DNA of 64,000 nt from Lichenicoccus sp964247695 (GCA_964247695.1 CAXTVI010000024.1:6378-70377); one strand, 5' to 3'; positions 19,457 to 29,016 are shown, numbered from the stretch's first letter. Numbers and translations are program-made. The notes: generated from the letters alone by a model not told the origin.

Positions 19457-20155
19457 CTATGACAGCTCGGCCACGATGGCGGCCGCGGCGGCGCCCGGGT
19501 CGCGAGCCCGCGTGATCGGGCGTCCGACCACGATCCAGTCGGCACCTGCTCGTGCCGCCTCGCCCGGGGTCATCACCCGCTTCTGGTCGCCGACCGCAGC
19601 ACCCGCGGGCCGGACCCCCGGCACCACCAGCACCGGCACGTCACCCAGCGCGTCCCGCAGCATCGCCACCTCGTGCGGCGAGCAGACCAGACCGTCGGCG
19701 CCGGCCTGCATGGCCAGCCGGCCCAGCCGCATCACCTGCTGGCGCGGACCGCCGGCGATGCCGGTCTGGTGCAAGGCCTCGGCGTCCAGGCTGGTCAGCA
19801 CCGTCACCGCGAGCAGCAGCGGCCGCTCCGGCATTCCGTCGCAGGCCTCGCGCGCGGCGGCGATCATTGCCGGACCGCCGGTGGCATGGATGGTGAGCAT
19901 CGAAGCCCCTGCCGGCGCCAGGCTGCGCAGCGCGCCCGCCACGGTGTTCGGGATGTCGTGCAGCTTCAGGTCGAGGAACAGCCTGGCCGCTCCGGCGACA
20001 AAGCGGACGCCGGCAAGCCCCTGGGCATAGGTGAACTCGAGCCCGAGCTTGACGGCCTCGGCATGTGGTGCCACCGCCTCCGCCCAGCGCCGCGCCTCAT
20101 CCAGGTCCGCGCTATCGAGCGCCGCGATCAGCCGGGTGCGGCGACCCTGCGGCAT
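19457..20155 (-). CDS. pyrF: Orotidine 5'-phosphate decarboxylase
   Basis: Final step of UMP synthesis. A 232-aa TIM-barrel with the catalytic array FLDLKLHDIPNTV containing Asp62, Lys64 and Asp67, the LIAALD substrate strand at the N-terminus, and the phosphate-binding VVGRPITRARDPG near the C-terminus. Six bases separate it from the upstream lapA-like gene, so it is co-transcribed. Length and motifs fit the bacterial type I enzyme. Confidence 0.96.
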   Translation of the reverse strand: MPQGRRTRLIAALDSADLDEARRWAEAVAPHAEAVKLGLEFTYAQGLAGVRFVAGAARLFLDLKLHDIPNTVAGALRSLAPAGASMLTIHATGGPAMIAAAREACDGMPERPLLLAVTVLTSLDAEALHQTGIAGGPRQQVMRLGRLAMQAGADGLVCSPHEVAMLRDALGDVPVLVVPGVRPAGAAVGDQKRVMTPGEAARAGADWIVVGRPITRARDPGAAAAAIVAELS

Positions 20156-20161
20156 GGGTAA

Positions 20162-20524
20162 TCAGAACGCCGATGGCGGCTGCGTCGCCGGCAGGTATGT
20201 CGTGGTCGTGGGCAGCCCCTGCTGGGCGAGGCTGTGCTGCGCCACCGACTGGGCCAGTTGCAGCCTGAGATCGGCAACCTGCGCCTCGAGCGTGCGGATG
20301 CTGCCCTCTGCCTTCCGGGCGCGCCGCCGCTGACGCAGCTCGGAGAACCAGACCGCCAGCCCCCCGATCAGGAAGAACACCAGCGCCACGACGATCACCA
20401 CCATCGCCAGCGTCGACTGGCCACTAAAGATATAGGGCAGGTCCAGCGTGACAACCTGCTGGTTGTCGAAGGCGAACACGACCAGGGCGATCAGGAACGG
20501 CAGCGTGATGATTAGGCGCAACAT
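20162..20524 (-). CDS. LapA/DUF1049 family inner-membrane protein
   Basis: Small membrane protein of 120 aa, with two transmembrane segments (about 3-22 and 38-60) and a cytoplasmic coiled-coil tail (about 65-95), the arrangement of the LapA (lipopolysaccharide assembly A) domain family; in gammaproteobacteria LapA acts with LapB on LPS synthesis. The motif FAFDNQQVVTL matches the family signature between the spans. The ATG at 20524 was chosen because it gives the family N-terminus. First gene of lapA-pyrF-trpF. Confidence 0.85.
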   Translation of the reverse strand: MLRLIITLPFLIALVVFAFDNQQVVTLDLPYIFSGQSTLAMVVIVVALVFFLIGGLAVWFSELRQRRRARKAEGSIRTLEAQVADLRLQLAQSVAQHSLAQQGLPTTTTYLPATQPPSAF

Positions 20525-20741
20525 GATTGGCTCCCAGGGCAAGATCCGGCGGATCATGCCCGGCCTGTCGGTGGACGATGCTCTAGCCCGGTGACGCCTC
20601 GGCATCAAGAACACGGCAGCGCAAGGACGCGGCAGCGGGCCCGGCGGTTCCGCGCCGGCAGCAGTTCGGCGTCTGCGGGTCGCGGCGCTTGCGGGGGTCC
20701 CGCATCTCGTGGTCTCGTCGACCGCCACGCTGGAGGACCGC

Positions 20742-21038
20742 ATGAGCGAGATCGTCACGCTCGACCAGGTGCGGAACGCACGCCGGGACGACCGGATCTG
20801 GGCGGTCATCGCCACCTCGGGCCGCGCGACACGCGTCGCCGAGATCTACCCGACGCGCGACGCGGCACTTGCCGACCAGGCATGGCGCGAGCAGCAGGTC
20901 CGCGCCTACGCCCAGTTCCTGCGACTGTCCCGCCAGCCGGTCCCGTCGTACAGCGTGGCGCCGATCCGGCGCGCCGACCTGCCACGGAGCTGGCGACCGC
21001 TGCCGGCGCTCGGCTTCCTGCGCGGACGCCTGAACTGA
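20742..21038 (+). CDS. Hypothetical protein, 98 aa
   Basis: Cytosolic-looking protein with no recognised domain. GGAGG lies 5 nt before the ATG at 20742, which decides the start over the ATG at 20709. The sequence has an alternating pattern (IWAVIATSGRATRVAEIYPTR) suggesting a small alpha/beta fold. It stands alone between lapA and the large glycosyltransferase. Confidence 0.6.
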   Translation: MSEIVTLDQVRNARRDDRIWAVIATSGRATRVAEIYPTRDAALADQAWREQQVRAYAQFLRLSRQPVPSYSVAPIRRADLPRSWRPLPALGFLRGRLN

Positions 21039-21107
21039 CCGTGCCCGTTCTGAGACCGATCCAACTAACGATCATTTCATAAAACCCCCGAGAACTTTAC
21101 CTCGGGC

Positions 21108-24100
21108 ATGATGGACGTGCTATCCGGTCGGCTCGCTCCGGAACATCATGGCGGTAGTCTCGTGAACGAAGCACGCATCGAGATGCTCCCGGCCGTCACA
21201 AGCGGCGACACGCACACTCTCGACCCCGACCCCATCGCGCACAGCCCAACCTGGTCGAAGTTCGACGCAACCTGGTATCTCGGCGAGTATCCCGCGGCAG
21301 CCGAGCAGATGCGTGCCGCGGGCGTGGCCGACCTCGAGACCTTCTATCGCGAGTTCGGAGCCCGCCTCGGGCACTCGCCGAACATGTTCTTCGACGAGGC
21401 ATTTTATCTCGACACCAACCCGGACGTGGCGGCCCTGGTCGTACGTGGAACGATCCGGTCGGGATATTCGCACTATTGTGCCGAAGGTTTCCGAGACCGG
21501 TCGCCGCACTGGCTGTTCTCCGAGAGTTTCTACCTCAGCAGCAATGCCGACATCAGCCGCGGCCTCCTCAACCGGCACGGACTGCTCAACGGATATGACC
21601 ACTACCTGACGTTCGGCGACCGGGAGTATCGCAGCGGCCACTGGATGTTCGATGCGATGCTCTACCGGTACAACAAGCCGGAAGCGGATTGCTCGCCCGT
21701 CAGTGCAGGGGGCTCGTTCCTGCAGTTCCTGACCGGCGGCTGCATTGCAGGCTCGTTCGCCCGCGTCTCGTGGTATTTCGATCCGGTATGGTACATGGCG
21801 ACGCACCCGGATGTCGCAACGGCCATCGCCGCGGGCGACTATCGGTGCGCGCTGCACCACTACCTGACCAACACGCGGCCACAGGACTTCCAGCCGCTGC
21901 AATGGTTTTCCGAGGCATACTACGCGGCGACCTATCCGGACGTGCAGGGAGCGGTGGAGAGCGGACGCTTCCGCAACACCTACGAGCACTTTCTCAAGCA
22001 CGGCGCCGAGGAACGCAGGCGGCCGCACGCCGACATCGACCTGCTGCATTATTATTGCAGCGGCCGCGTGCAGGCCGATCTCGAGGGAGGCGCCTTTCGC
22101 GACGCCTTCGCACACTGGCTGTCGCGGCTGGCATCCGGTGCGCTCGGCCGCACCGTCGAGCCGATCGCCGAACTGCAGTGCAAGCAGCTGTTCGCACGCG
22201 CCGCCGAGGCGATGCTGCCGCAACTCGCCCGCGACGGCCTCGACTTCCGCGTGGCGACTGGCGTGGAACCAGCGCTCAGCGTCATCGTGGTGCTGCACAA
22301 CCAGTTCGCGCTCACCATGATGGCGATGGCATCCCTGCGGGCGAACTTCCCGGGCCCCATCGAGCTGATCCTGGTGGATTCCGGCTCATCGGACGAGACG
22401 CGCCATATCGAGCGGCATATCAGCGGCGCCAGGCTGATCCGCTTCCCGTACAATGCAGGCTTCGTCGAGAGCTGCAACACCGCCCTCGGCCAGGTCACCG
22501 CACCGGCGCTGCTCTATCTCAACAACGACCTGCTGCTCGGCATCAATGCCTGTCAGCGCGCCATCGACCGGCTGTTCTCCGAGCCCTCGATCGCCGCCGT
22601 CGGCGCCAAATGCATACGCACCAATGGCCAGTTGCAGGAAGCGGGCTCCATCATCTGGCGCGACGGCACCACCTATGGATACCTGCGCGACGCCGACCCG
22701 AACACGCCGGAAGCCAATTTCCTGCGCGACGCGGATTTCTGCTCGGGCGCTTTCCTGATGTTCCGAACCACCCTGGTCAGGCAGCTCGGCGGCTTCGACG
22801 ACGACTACCGGCCCGCCTACTACGAGGAGGCCGACCTGTGCGTGCGCCTGCGCAAGGCCGGCTACCGCATCCTCTACGACCCGTCGGTGGTGATCCAGCA
22901 TTTCGAATACGGCTCGGCCGATGCCGCCGCATCGAGCCGGCTGATGTTGCGCAACCACAAGATCTTCCTGTCCAAGCACATGGACTGGCTGCGCTACCAG
23001 CATCCGCCCCGGCTGCGCAACGCCGTGCATGCGCGCTCGCCGCGTCCGCGCGCGCGGCCTGGTGACGCCGCATCCGCCGGCCTTGGCGGCGGCGTCGAGA
23101 GCCTGCGCATCCTGTTCATCGAGGACCGCATCCCGCTGCGCAATCTCGGCGCGGGCTATGTCCGCTCCAACGACATCGTCCACAGCATGGCGGCCCTCGG
23201 CCATCAGGTCAGCGTGTTCCCGATCTACAAGGCCACCGCGAGCCCGATCGAGATCTACCGCGACATGCCGGAGACCGCGGAGATCCTGTACGAGCGCGGC
23301 ATGGAAGCGCTCCCGGGCTTCATCGAGGACCGCGCCGGCTATTTCGACATCGTCTGGATCGGCCGCACCCACAACCTCGAGCGGCTGCTGCCGATCCTGG
23401 GCGACGCCTCCTCGTTGCTGCCGGCGCATGGCTTCGTGCTGGACACCGAGGCGATCGCGGCACCCCGCACCGCCGAGCAGAACCGGGTGCTCGACCTGCC
23501 GCAGCCCGACACGCTCGACGAGGCGCTGAAGCGCGAGCTGGCCTGCGCCTATTTCTGCCAGAAGATCATCGCGGTGAACGAAGCCGACGCGGACCTGGTC
23601 CGGCGCGCCGGGCACAGCAACGTCTCCGTGCTCGGCCATCTCAAGCAGCCGGCGCCGACGCGCGCAACCTGGAGCAAGCGCTGCGGGCTGCTGTTCCTTG
23701 GCGCCATCCACGACGCGAACTCGCCGAACCATGACAGCCTCGAATGGTTCATCGAGCAGGTGCTGCCGCTGCTCGATCGCCGGCTGCCGCCAGACGTCCG
23801 CTTCACGGTCGCCGGCTTCGTGCGGCGCGGGATCGACCTCTCCGCCCTGGGACGCCATCCGCGTGTCGACCTGATCGGCAGCGTCGACGATCTCGAGGCG
23901 CTTTACGACCACCACCGCGTGTTCATCGCCCCCACCCGCTTCGCTGGCGGCATCCCGTTCAAGGTGCACGAGGCCGCCGCCTTCGGGCTGCCGGTCGTCG
24001 CCACCGGCCTGCTCTGCAGCCAGGTCGGCTGGACCGACCAGGCCGAGATCATGAACGGCGGCACCGACGACCCGGCCCGCTTCGCGGACGGGGTGCTGCG

Positions 24101-24251
24101 TCTGTACGACGATCCCGAAACCTGGAACACGGTGCGTCGCGGGGCGTTGCGCCGCCTAGTGCAGGAGAACAGCCAGGCGCTCTACCTCGACAGCCTGCGG
24201 GACATCCTGCACGATATGCGAGCGGGCGGCGGATCGCCGGGGCGGCAGTAA
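21108..24251 (+). CDS. Two-domain glycosyltransferase (GT2 plus GT4-like) with N-terminal repeats
   Basis: Large cytosolic or membrane-associated glycosyltransferase (1047 aa), probably for surface polysaccharide synthesis. Residues about 45-330 hold about six repeats of roughly 50 aa with the pattern FDxxxYLxxNPDVA (for example FDEAFYLDTNPDVA, FDPVWYMATHPDVA, FSEAYYAATYPDVQ). A GT-A domain (about 390-640) follows, with LSVIVVLHNQ, VDSGSSDETR and LNNDLLL, and YYEEADLCVRLRKAG near its end. A GT-B, GT4-type domain (about 665-1035) has LFLGAIHDANSPNHDSLEWF, a conserved VAGFVRRG strand and FKVHEAAAFGLPVVAT. The start is uncertain: no Shine-Dalgarno precedes 21108, and 21162 (GTG) or 21182 could be used. 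Confidence 0.87.
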   Translation: MMDVLSGRLAPEHHGGSLVNEARIEMLPAVTSGDTHTLDPDPIAHSPTWSKFDATWYLGEYPAAAEQMRAAGVADLETFYREFGARLGHSPNMFFDEAFYLDTNPDVAALVVRGTIRSGYSHYCAEGFRDRSPHWLFSESFYLSSNADISRGLLNRHGLLNGYDHYLTFGDREYRSGHWMFDAMLYRYNKPEADCSPVSAGGSFLQFLTGGCIAGSFARVSWYFDPVWYMATHPDVATAIAAGDYRCALHHYLTNTRPQDFQPLQWFSEAYYAATYPDVQGAVESGRFRNTYEHFLKHGAEERRRPHADIDLLHYYCSGRVQADLEGGAFRDAFAHWLSRLASGALGRTVEPIAELQCKQLFARAAEAMLPQLARDGLDFRVATGVEPALSVIVVLHNQFALTMMAMASLRANFPGPIELILVDSGSSDETRHIERHISGARLIRFPYNAGFVESCNTALGQVTAPALLYLNNDLLLGINACQRAIDRLFSEPSIAAVGAKCIRTNGQLQEAGSIIWRDGTTYGYLRDADPNTPEANFLRDADFCSGAFLMFRTTLVRQLGGFDDDYRPAYYEEADLCVRLRKAGYRILYDPSVVIQHFEYGSADAAASSRLMLRNHKIFLSKHMDWLRYQHPPRLRNAVHARSPRPRARPGDAASAGLGGGVESLRILFIEDRIPLRNLGAGYVRSNDIVHSMAALGHQVSVFPIYKATASPIEIYRDMPETAEILYERGMEALPGFIEDRAGYFDIVWIGRTHNLERLLPILGDASSLLPAHGFVLDTEAIAAPRTAEQNRVLDLPQPDTLDEALKRELACAYFCQKIIAVNEADADLVRRAGHSNVSVLGHLKQPAPTRATWSKRCGLLFLGAIHDANSPNHDSLEWFIEQVLPLLDRRLPPDVRFTVAGFVRRGIDLSALGRHPRVDLIGSVDDLEALYDHHRVFIAPTRFAGGIPFKVHEAAAFGLPVVATGLLCSQVGWTDQAEIMNGGTDDPARFADGVLRLYDDPETWNTVRRGALRRLVQENSQALYLDSLRDILHDMRAGGGSPGRQ

Positions 24252-24266
24252 GGCATCGGGTTCTTC

Positions 24267-25646
24267 ATGAGTGCAGACGGCGCAAGCAGGACACTGGCTC
24301 ACATCGACGCCAACCTGGAACCGAGCCTCGCGCGCCTGTTCGACCTGCTGCGCATCCCCAGCATCTCCACCCAGCCGGACCACGCCGCCGACTGCAGGCG
24401 CGCCGCCGGATGGCTGTCGGACCTGCTCGGCGGGATGGGCTTCGAGGCCTCGGTGCGCGAGACGCCCGGCCACCCGATCGTGGTGGCACACGACCGCGCT
24501 CCCCCGAATCGCCCGCATGTCTTGTTCTACGGCCACTACGACGTGCAGCCGGTCGATCCGCTGACGCTGTGGGACACGGCGCCGTTCGAGCCCCGCTTGC
24601 GCGACGGCGCCATCGTGGCCAGGGGAGCCTCCGACGACAAGGGCCAGGTGATGACCTTCCTGGAGGCCTGCCGCGCCCTGCGCGAGGCGGAGGGCGGCTT
24701 GCCGGTCCGCGTGTCGATCATCCTGGAGGGCGAGGAGGAGAGCGGCGGCGAGAACCTGCTGCCGTTCCTGAAGGCCAATGCCGACGAGCTGCGTGCCGAC
24801 ATCGCGCTGATCTGCGACACCGGCATGGTCGGGCGCGAGATCCCGGCGATCACCACCATGCTGCGCGGGCTGGTCGGCGAGGAGATCGTGATCTCGGCCG
24901 CCGACCGCGACCTGCATTCGGGCATCTTCGGCAATGCCGCCCGCAACCCGATCCATGTCCTCGCCGACATCATCGCAGGCCTGCGCGACGAGGCCGGCCG
25001 CGTCACCCTGCCCGGCTTCTATGACGGCGTGACCGACGTTCCCGAGCAGGTGCGCGCTGCCTGGAACCGGATCGGCCTGACCGACGAAGCCGCGCTGGGT
25101 CCGGTCGGCCTGTCGATCCCGGCCGGCGAGCGCGGCTACAGCGCGCTCGAGCAGACCTGGGCGCGGCCATCCTGCGAGGTGAACGGCATTTCGGGCGGCT
25201 ACCAGGAGCCCGGCTTCAAGACCGTGCTGCCGGCAAAGGCATCGGCCAAGATCTCGTTCCGGCTGGTCGCCGGCCAGGAGCCCGAACGCATCCGGAGCGC
25301 CTTCCGCGACTACGTCAGAAGCCGGATCCCGGGCGACTGCTCCGTCGAGTTCCGCCCGCATGGCGGCTCGCCGGCATGCGCGGTGCCGTTCGACGGCGCC
25401 CCGCTGGCGGCTGCCTTGCAGGCGCTGGGCGAGGAGTGGGGGCGGCCAGCGGTGATCATCGGCTCAGGCGGCTCGATCCCGGTGGTCGGCGAACTGCAGC
25501 AGGCACTCGGCATGAACGCTTTGCTGGTCGGCTTCGCCCGCGACGACGACCGCATCCACTCGCCGAACGAGAAATACGATCTCGACAGCTTTCACCGCGG
25601 CATCCGCTCCTGGGCCCGTATCCTGCACGCGCTGGCGGCGGTCTGA
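24267..25646 (+). CDS. M20 family metallopeptidase (dipeptidase-like)
   Basis: Zinc-dependent exopeptidase (459 aa) of the M20/ArgE/CPG2 family. Metal ligands are visible: His90 and the catalytic Asp92 in YGHYDVQPVD, Asp123/124 in ASDDKGQ, Glu156/157 in LEGEEESG, and IHSPNEKY near the C-terminus with the last histidine. An internal dimerisation domain is present (about 200-310). It starts 15 bp after the glycosyltransferase and is followed by GH28 on the same strand. No signal peptide, so cytosolic; the substrate is probably a peptide or N-acyl amino acid. Confidence 0.93.
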   Translation: MSADGASRTLAHIDANLEPSLARLFDLLRIPSISTQPDHAADCRRAAGWLSDLLGGMGFEASVRETPGHPIVVAHDRAPPNRPHVLFYGHYDVQPVDPLTLWDTAPFEPRLRDGAIVARGASDDKGQVMTFLEACRALREAEGGLPVRVSIILEGEEESGGENLLPFLKANADELRADIALICDTGMVGREIPAITTMLRGLVGEEIVISAADRDLHSGIFGNAARNPIHVLADIIAGLRDEAGRVTLPGFYDGVTDVPEQVRAAWNRIGLTDEAALGPVGLSIPAGERGYSALEQTWARPSCEVNGISGGYQEPGFKTVLPAKASAKISFRLVAGQEPERIRSAFRDYVRSRIPGDCSVEFRPHGGSPACAVPFDGAPLAAALQALGEEWGRPAVIIGSGGSIPVVGELQQALGMNALLVGFARDDDRIHSPNEKYDLDSFHRGIRSWARILHALAAV

Positions 25647-25684
25647 CCAGGCTGCACGCGGTCGCGGTCGCCGGGAAGCCGCCG

Positions 25685-27280
25685 ATGACCATCACGCGAC
25701 GTCACCTGCTCGGAGCCACCGGCGTGTTCCTGGGTGCCGGGACACCCCTGGCGCACGCCGCGACGGGCGCCGACGCCGGCACCCTCGACGTACGGCACTA
25801 CGGGGCCGCCGGGAACGGGCAGGCGATCGACAGCCCGGCGATCAACCGTGCGATCGATGACGCGGCCTCGCGCGGTGGTGGTGGCGTGCTGTTGCCAGCC
25901 GGGACCTACCTGTGCTTCTCGATCCGGCTCAGGAGCGGCGTGACGCTGCTGCTGGAGACCGGCGCCACGATCAAGGCGGCCACCGTGCCGCGCAACGGCA
26001 TGAGGTCCGGCGGCTTCGATGCGGCCGAAAGCAACGCCCCCTGGGAGGCCTACCAGGATTTCGGCCACAACCACTGGCACAACAGCCTGATCTGGGGTGA
26101 GAACCTGCGCGACGTCGCGATCCTCGGGCCCGGCCTGATCGACGGGTCGGCGCTGAGCCGGACCTATGACTGGGACAGCGGCTTGCCGCTGGTGCGGGCA
26201 CCCGGCGTCGCCAACAAGACGATCGCGCTGAAGAACTGCCACAACGTCACGCTGCGGGACTTCGCCATCCTGCGCGGCGGACATTTCGGGATCCTCGCGA
26301 CCGGTGTCGACAACCTGGTGATCGAGGCGCTGCGCATCGACACCGGTCGCGACGGCATGGACATCGATTGCTGCCGCAATGTCGCGATCTCGAACTGCTT
26401 CGTGAACTCGCCCGAGGATGACGGGATCTGTCTCAAGAGCTCGTACGCGCTCGGCTACGCGCGCTTGACCGAGAACGTGTCGATCACCGGCTGCCACGTG
26501 ACCGGCGGCTATCTCGTCGGCAGCCTGCTCGACGGCACGTTCCGGCGCTTCGACCGGATCAATGGCGGCGAGCGCGCCTATACCGGGCGGATCAAGGCGG
26601 GAACCGAGAGCAACGGCGGCTACCGCAACATCACCGTCACCGGCTGCACCTTCGAGACCTGCCGCGGATTCGCGCTGGAAACCGTCGATGGCGGCCTCTG
26701 CGAGGACGTGACGTTCTCGGGCAACACGATGCGCGACATCCGCAACGCGCCGCCGCTCTACCTGCGTATCGGCGCCCGCATGCGGGGGCCTGCTGGCGTG
26801 CCGGTCGGCAGCATGCGTCGCATCCTGATCAGCGATCTCGTGTGCCAGGCGACCAGTCCGATGCCGTCGATCCTGGCCGGACTTCCGGACCACGGGATCG
26901 AGGATGTGCGGATCGACAACGTGGTGATCCAGGCGCCTGGCGGAGGAAGCGCTGCCATGGCTTCGATGCCGGTTCCGGAGGACCCCGGGGGCTATCCCGA
27001 GCCGCGCCGGATGGGCACGCTCCCGGCTTCCGGGTTCTTCATGCGGCATGTGCGCAACCTGGAGATGAGCAACGTCGAGATCGAGTTCGACGCCCCGGAC
27101 GCACGACCGGTCTTCGCGATGGACGATGTGACCGGTGCCGATCTCTTTCGTCTGTCCACAGCCGGGCGAGGCCAGGCGCCTGCCTTTTCGCTGTCCGGGG
27201 TGGCCGCATTCTCGGTATCCGGCAGCCGCGGCATCCCGGACCGGTCGGTCACCCGCACCGATCACCCGATGAGCTTCTGA
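25685..27280 (+). CDS. Tat-exported glycoside hydrolase family 28 (polygalacturonase-like)
   Basis: Parallel beta-helix enzyme (531 aa) related to pectin-degrading polygalacturonases. The ATG at 25685 gives a twin-arginine signal (TRRHLLGATG) with cleavage near AHA-ATG, implying folded export to the periplasm. The domain starts with the family opening DVRHYGAAGNG (about 35-45). Candidate catalytic aspartates lie in GRDGMDID (222-228) and NSPEDDGICLKSS (245/246); the substrate-binding RIKAGTE is present. The classical GHG motif is not obvious, so the exact specificity (galacturonan, rhamnogalacturonan or another glycan) is open. The start is 38 bp after the peptidase gene. Confidence 0.87.
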   Translation: MTITRRHLLGATGVFLGAGTPLAHAATGADAGTLDVRHYGAAGNGQAIDSPAINRAIDDAASRGGGGVLLPAGTYLCFSIRLRSGVTLLLETGATIKAATVPRNGMRSGGFDAAESNAPWEAYQDFGHNHWHNSLIWGENLRDVAILGPGLIDGSALSRTYDWDSGLPLVRAPGVANKTIALKNCHNVTLRDFAILRGGHFGILATGVDNLVIEALRIDTGRDGMDIDCCRNVAISNCFVNSPEDDGICLKSSYALGYARLTENVSITGCHVTGGYLVGSLLDGTFRRFDRINGGERAYTGRIKAGTESNGGYRNITVTGCTFETCRGFALETVDGGLCEDVTFSGNTMRDIRNAPPLYLRIGARMRGPAGVPVGSMRRILISDLVCQATSPMPSILAGLPDHGIEDVRIDNVVIQAPGGGSAAMASMPVPEDPGGYPEPRRMGTLPASGFFMRHVRNLEMSNVEIEFDAPDARPVFAMDDVTGADLFRLSTAGRGQAPAFSLSGVAAFSVSGSRGIPDRSVTRTDHPMSF

Positions 27281-27295
27281 TCGACCTTTCGGTCG

Positions 27296-28516
27296 TCAGC
27301 GCAGAACGCTTCCATCCACCTGTTCAATCGCATTCAGGCCCAACAGGGCAAGATCCGTATCGATCTCGTTGCGGAGCAGCTTGATCGCGTGCTCGACGCC
27401 GGCCTCGCCGGCAAGTGCTGCTGCGAACAGGAACGGCCGTCCGATCAGGACGCAGTGCGCGCCGAGCGCCAGCGCCTTCAGCACGTCGGTGCCGCGTCGG
27501 AAGCCGCTATCGGCGAACACCGTCATCTCGCCGCTCTCGCTGCGTATCTCCGGCAGCACGTCCATCGGCGACACCGCCCCGTCGAGCTGCCGGCCGCCAT
27601 GGTTCGAGACCACGATGCCGTCCACGCCGCTCTCGCGGGCGATCCGCGCATCCTCCTTCGACAGGATGCCCTTGAGCACGAACTTGCCCTTCCAGTGACG
27701 CCGGATCAGCTCGGCCTGCTCCCAGGCAAAGGCGGCATGACCGGTGACGCCGCCCAGCGAACGCGAGAAGATCGTCGGGCGCTGCACCGGATCGATGTTG
27801 CTGATCGCCGGCACGCCCCGCCGCAGGATCGTGCGCAGCCCGGTTCCGGCCAGCCAGCGCGGATGACACAGCCCGTCGAGGCTAAGGCGCGGCGTCGGAC
27901 GCAACGGCATCGTATAGCCGGTGCGTATGTTGTTCTCGCGGTTCGAGCCGACCGGCACGTCCACCGTCAGCATGAACACATCGAACCCCGCGGCCGCGAC
28001 GCGGTCGCACATGCCGCGTATGTTGTCCGGCTCCGGCTTCTGGTACGCGGCGAACCAGGCATGCGGATTGGTTCGCGCCAGTTCCTCCAGCGGCGTGATT
28101 GAGTTGGCACTCAGAATGAACGGGATGTTCGCCTCGCGCGCCGCGCGTGCCATGCGGTTGTCGGCGTCGTATCCGACAACGGCGGACGCACCCATCGGCG
28201 CGATCGCGAACGGCGCCGCGTAGGTGCGGCCGAACAACGTCGTGGCCGTGCTGCGTTGCGAGACGTCGCGCAGGATGCGGGTGACGAAACGCCAGCGGGC
28301 GAAGACCTCGCGGTTGTGACGCTGCGATCCGCCGGACTCGGCACCTCCGGCGACGTAGCCGAACACCGCCCGTGGCAGACGATGCTCCACCAGGCGTTCG
28401 AAATCTTCGAGGTTCAGCGCATGCCGGAGCAGATGCCGGTGGCGCCGCGGCCGCTGGCCGGAGGCGAACTCCGACCGATGCGTCGCCGGGTTTCCGGTGG
28501 CGGCGTGACTAGACAT
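27296..28516 (-). CDS. lldD: FMN-dependent L-lactate dehydrogenase / alpha-hydroxy-acid oxidase
   Basis: Oxidises L-lactate (or a related 2-hydroxy acid) to the keto acid, passing electrons to the quinone pool from the inner face of the membrane. The TIM-barrel protein (406 aa) has FGYVAGGAE at the N-terminus, FAIAPMGASA, the FMN/substrate segment SNHGGRQLDG with the catalytic histidine, and FADSGFRRGTDVLKALALGAH for the phosphate-binding site. About 30 extra N-terminal residues precede the usual start. The gene is convergent with GH28, 15 bp apart. lldD fits best, but mandelate-type dehydrogenases share these motifs. Confidence 0.9.
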   Translation of the reverse strand: MSSHAATGNPATHRSEFASGQRPRRHRHLLRHALNLEDFERLVEHRLPRAVFGYVAGGAESGGSQRHNREVFARWRFVTRILRDVSQRSTATTLFGRTYAAPFAIAPMGASAVVGYDADNRMARAAREANIPFILSANSITPLEELARTNPHAWFAAYQKPEPDNIRGMCDRVAAAGFDVFMLTVDVPVGSNRENNIRTGYTMPLRPTPRLSLDGLCHPRWLAGTGLRTILRRGVPAISNIDPVQRPTIFSRSLGGVTGHAAFAWEQAELIRRHWKGKFVLKGILSKEDARIARESGVDGIVVSNHGGRQLDGAVSPMDVLPEIRSESGEMTVFADSGFRRGTDVLKALALGAHCVLIGRPFLFAAALAGEAGVEHAIKLLRNEIDTDLALLGLNAIEQVDGSVLR

Positions 28517-28541
28517 GGCTTGGTCCCCGGGGGTTCAGGCG

Positions 28542-28994
28542 TCAGCCGTCGGGCGGCTCGGCCTCGATGATCGAAACCTTGCCGTCTCGTTCGACCACTG
28601 CATACTTGATCTGTTCGAGGCGCTGCAGCCCACGCTGGCGAACTGCCGACATGACGTCCGGCCGCTGCACGCGCAGGCGCTTCATCCGCTTCTCGTGCCA
28701 GCGTCCGTGCTCGAAGATCACCACCGGTGTGCCATCGACGAGGCGTCCGAACCAGTCGTAGCGGCCCTTCAGGATCGAAACCAGGATGTGCATCAGGCCG
28801 ATCGTGCAGATCGCGCTGTAGCTGGCAACGAAGGAATGGTCCTCGCCGATCACCGCGGTAATGGTTATGCCCGCGAACAGGAACAGCACGATCAGGTCGA
28901 ACGGCGCCAGCTGGCTCACCGTGCGACGGCCGATCAGTCGCACCGCGATCAGAAGCGTCCAGTATGCAATGGCGGCGCGGATGACGACGCTCAC
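28542..28994 (-). CDS. DUF421 family membrane protein (YetF-like)
   Basis: Inner-membrane protein of 150 aa, with about three hydrophobic segments at the N-terminus and a C-terminal soluble domain. RLIGRRTVSQLAPFDLIVLF is the family signature, and LVDGTPVVIFEHGRW with a later EQIKYAVVERDGKVSIIE marks the DUF421/DUF3290 soluble part. Biochemical function is unknown; YetF relatives are linked to envelope or spore stress. It lies upstream of lldD and downstream of a cluster of stress-type proteins on the same strand. Confidence 0.88.
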   Translation of the reverse strand: MSVVIRAAIAYWTLLIAVRLIGRRTVSQLAPFDLIVLFLFAGITITAVIGEDHSFVASYSAICTIGLMHILVSILKGRYDWFGRLVDGTPVVIFEHGRWHEKRMKRLRVQRPDVMSAVRQRGLQRLEQIKYAVVERDGKVSIIEAEPPDG

Positions 28995-29016
28995 ACGAGC
29001 ACCCGCCGGGTGACCT

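Noticed and set aside
21087..21106. Hairpin CCCGAG/CTCGGG just before the large glycosyltransferase
   Set aside because: Only 6 bp with an 8-nt loop, no T-run on the plus strand and directly before the start codon; too weak to call a terminator or regulatory element.
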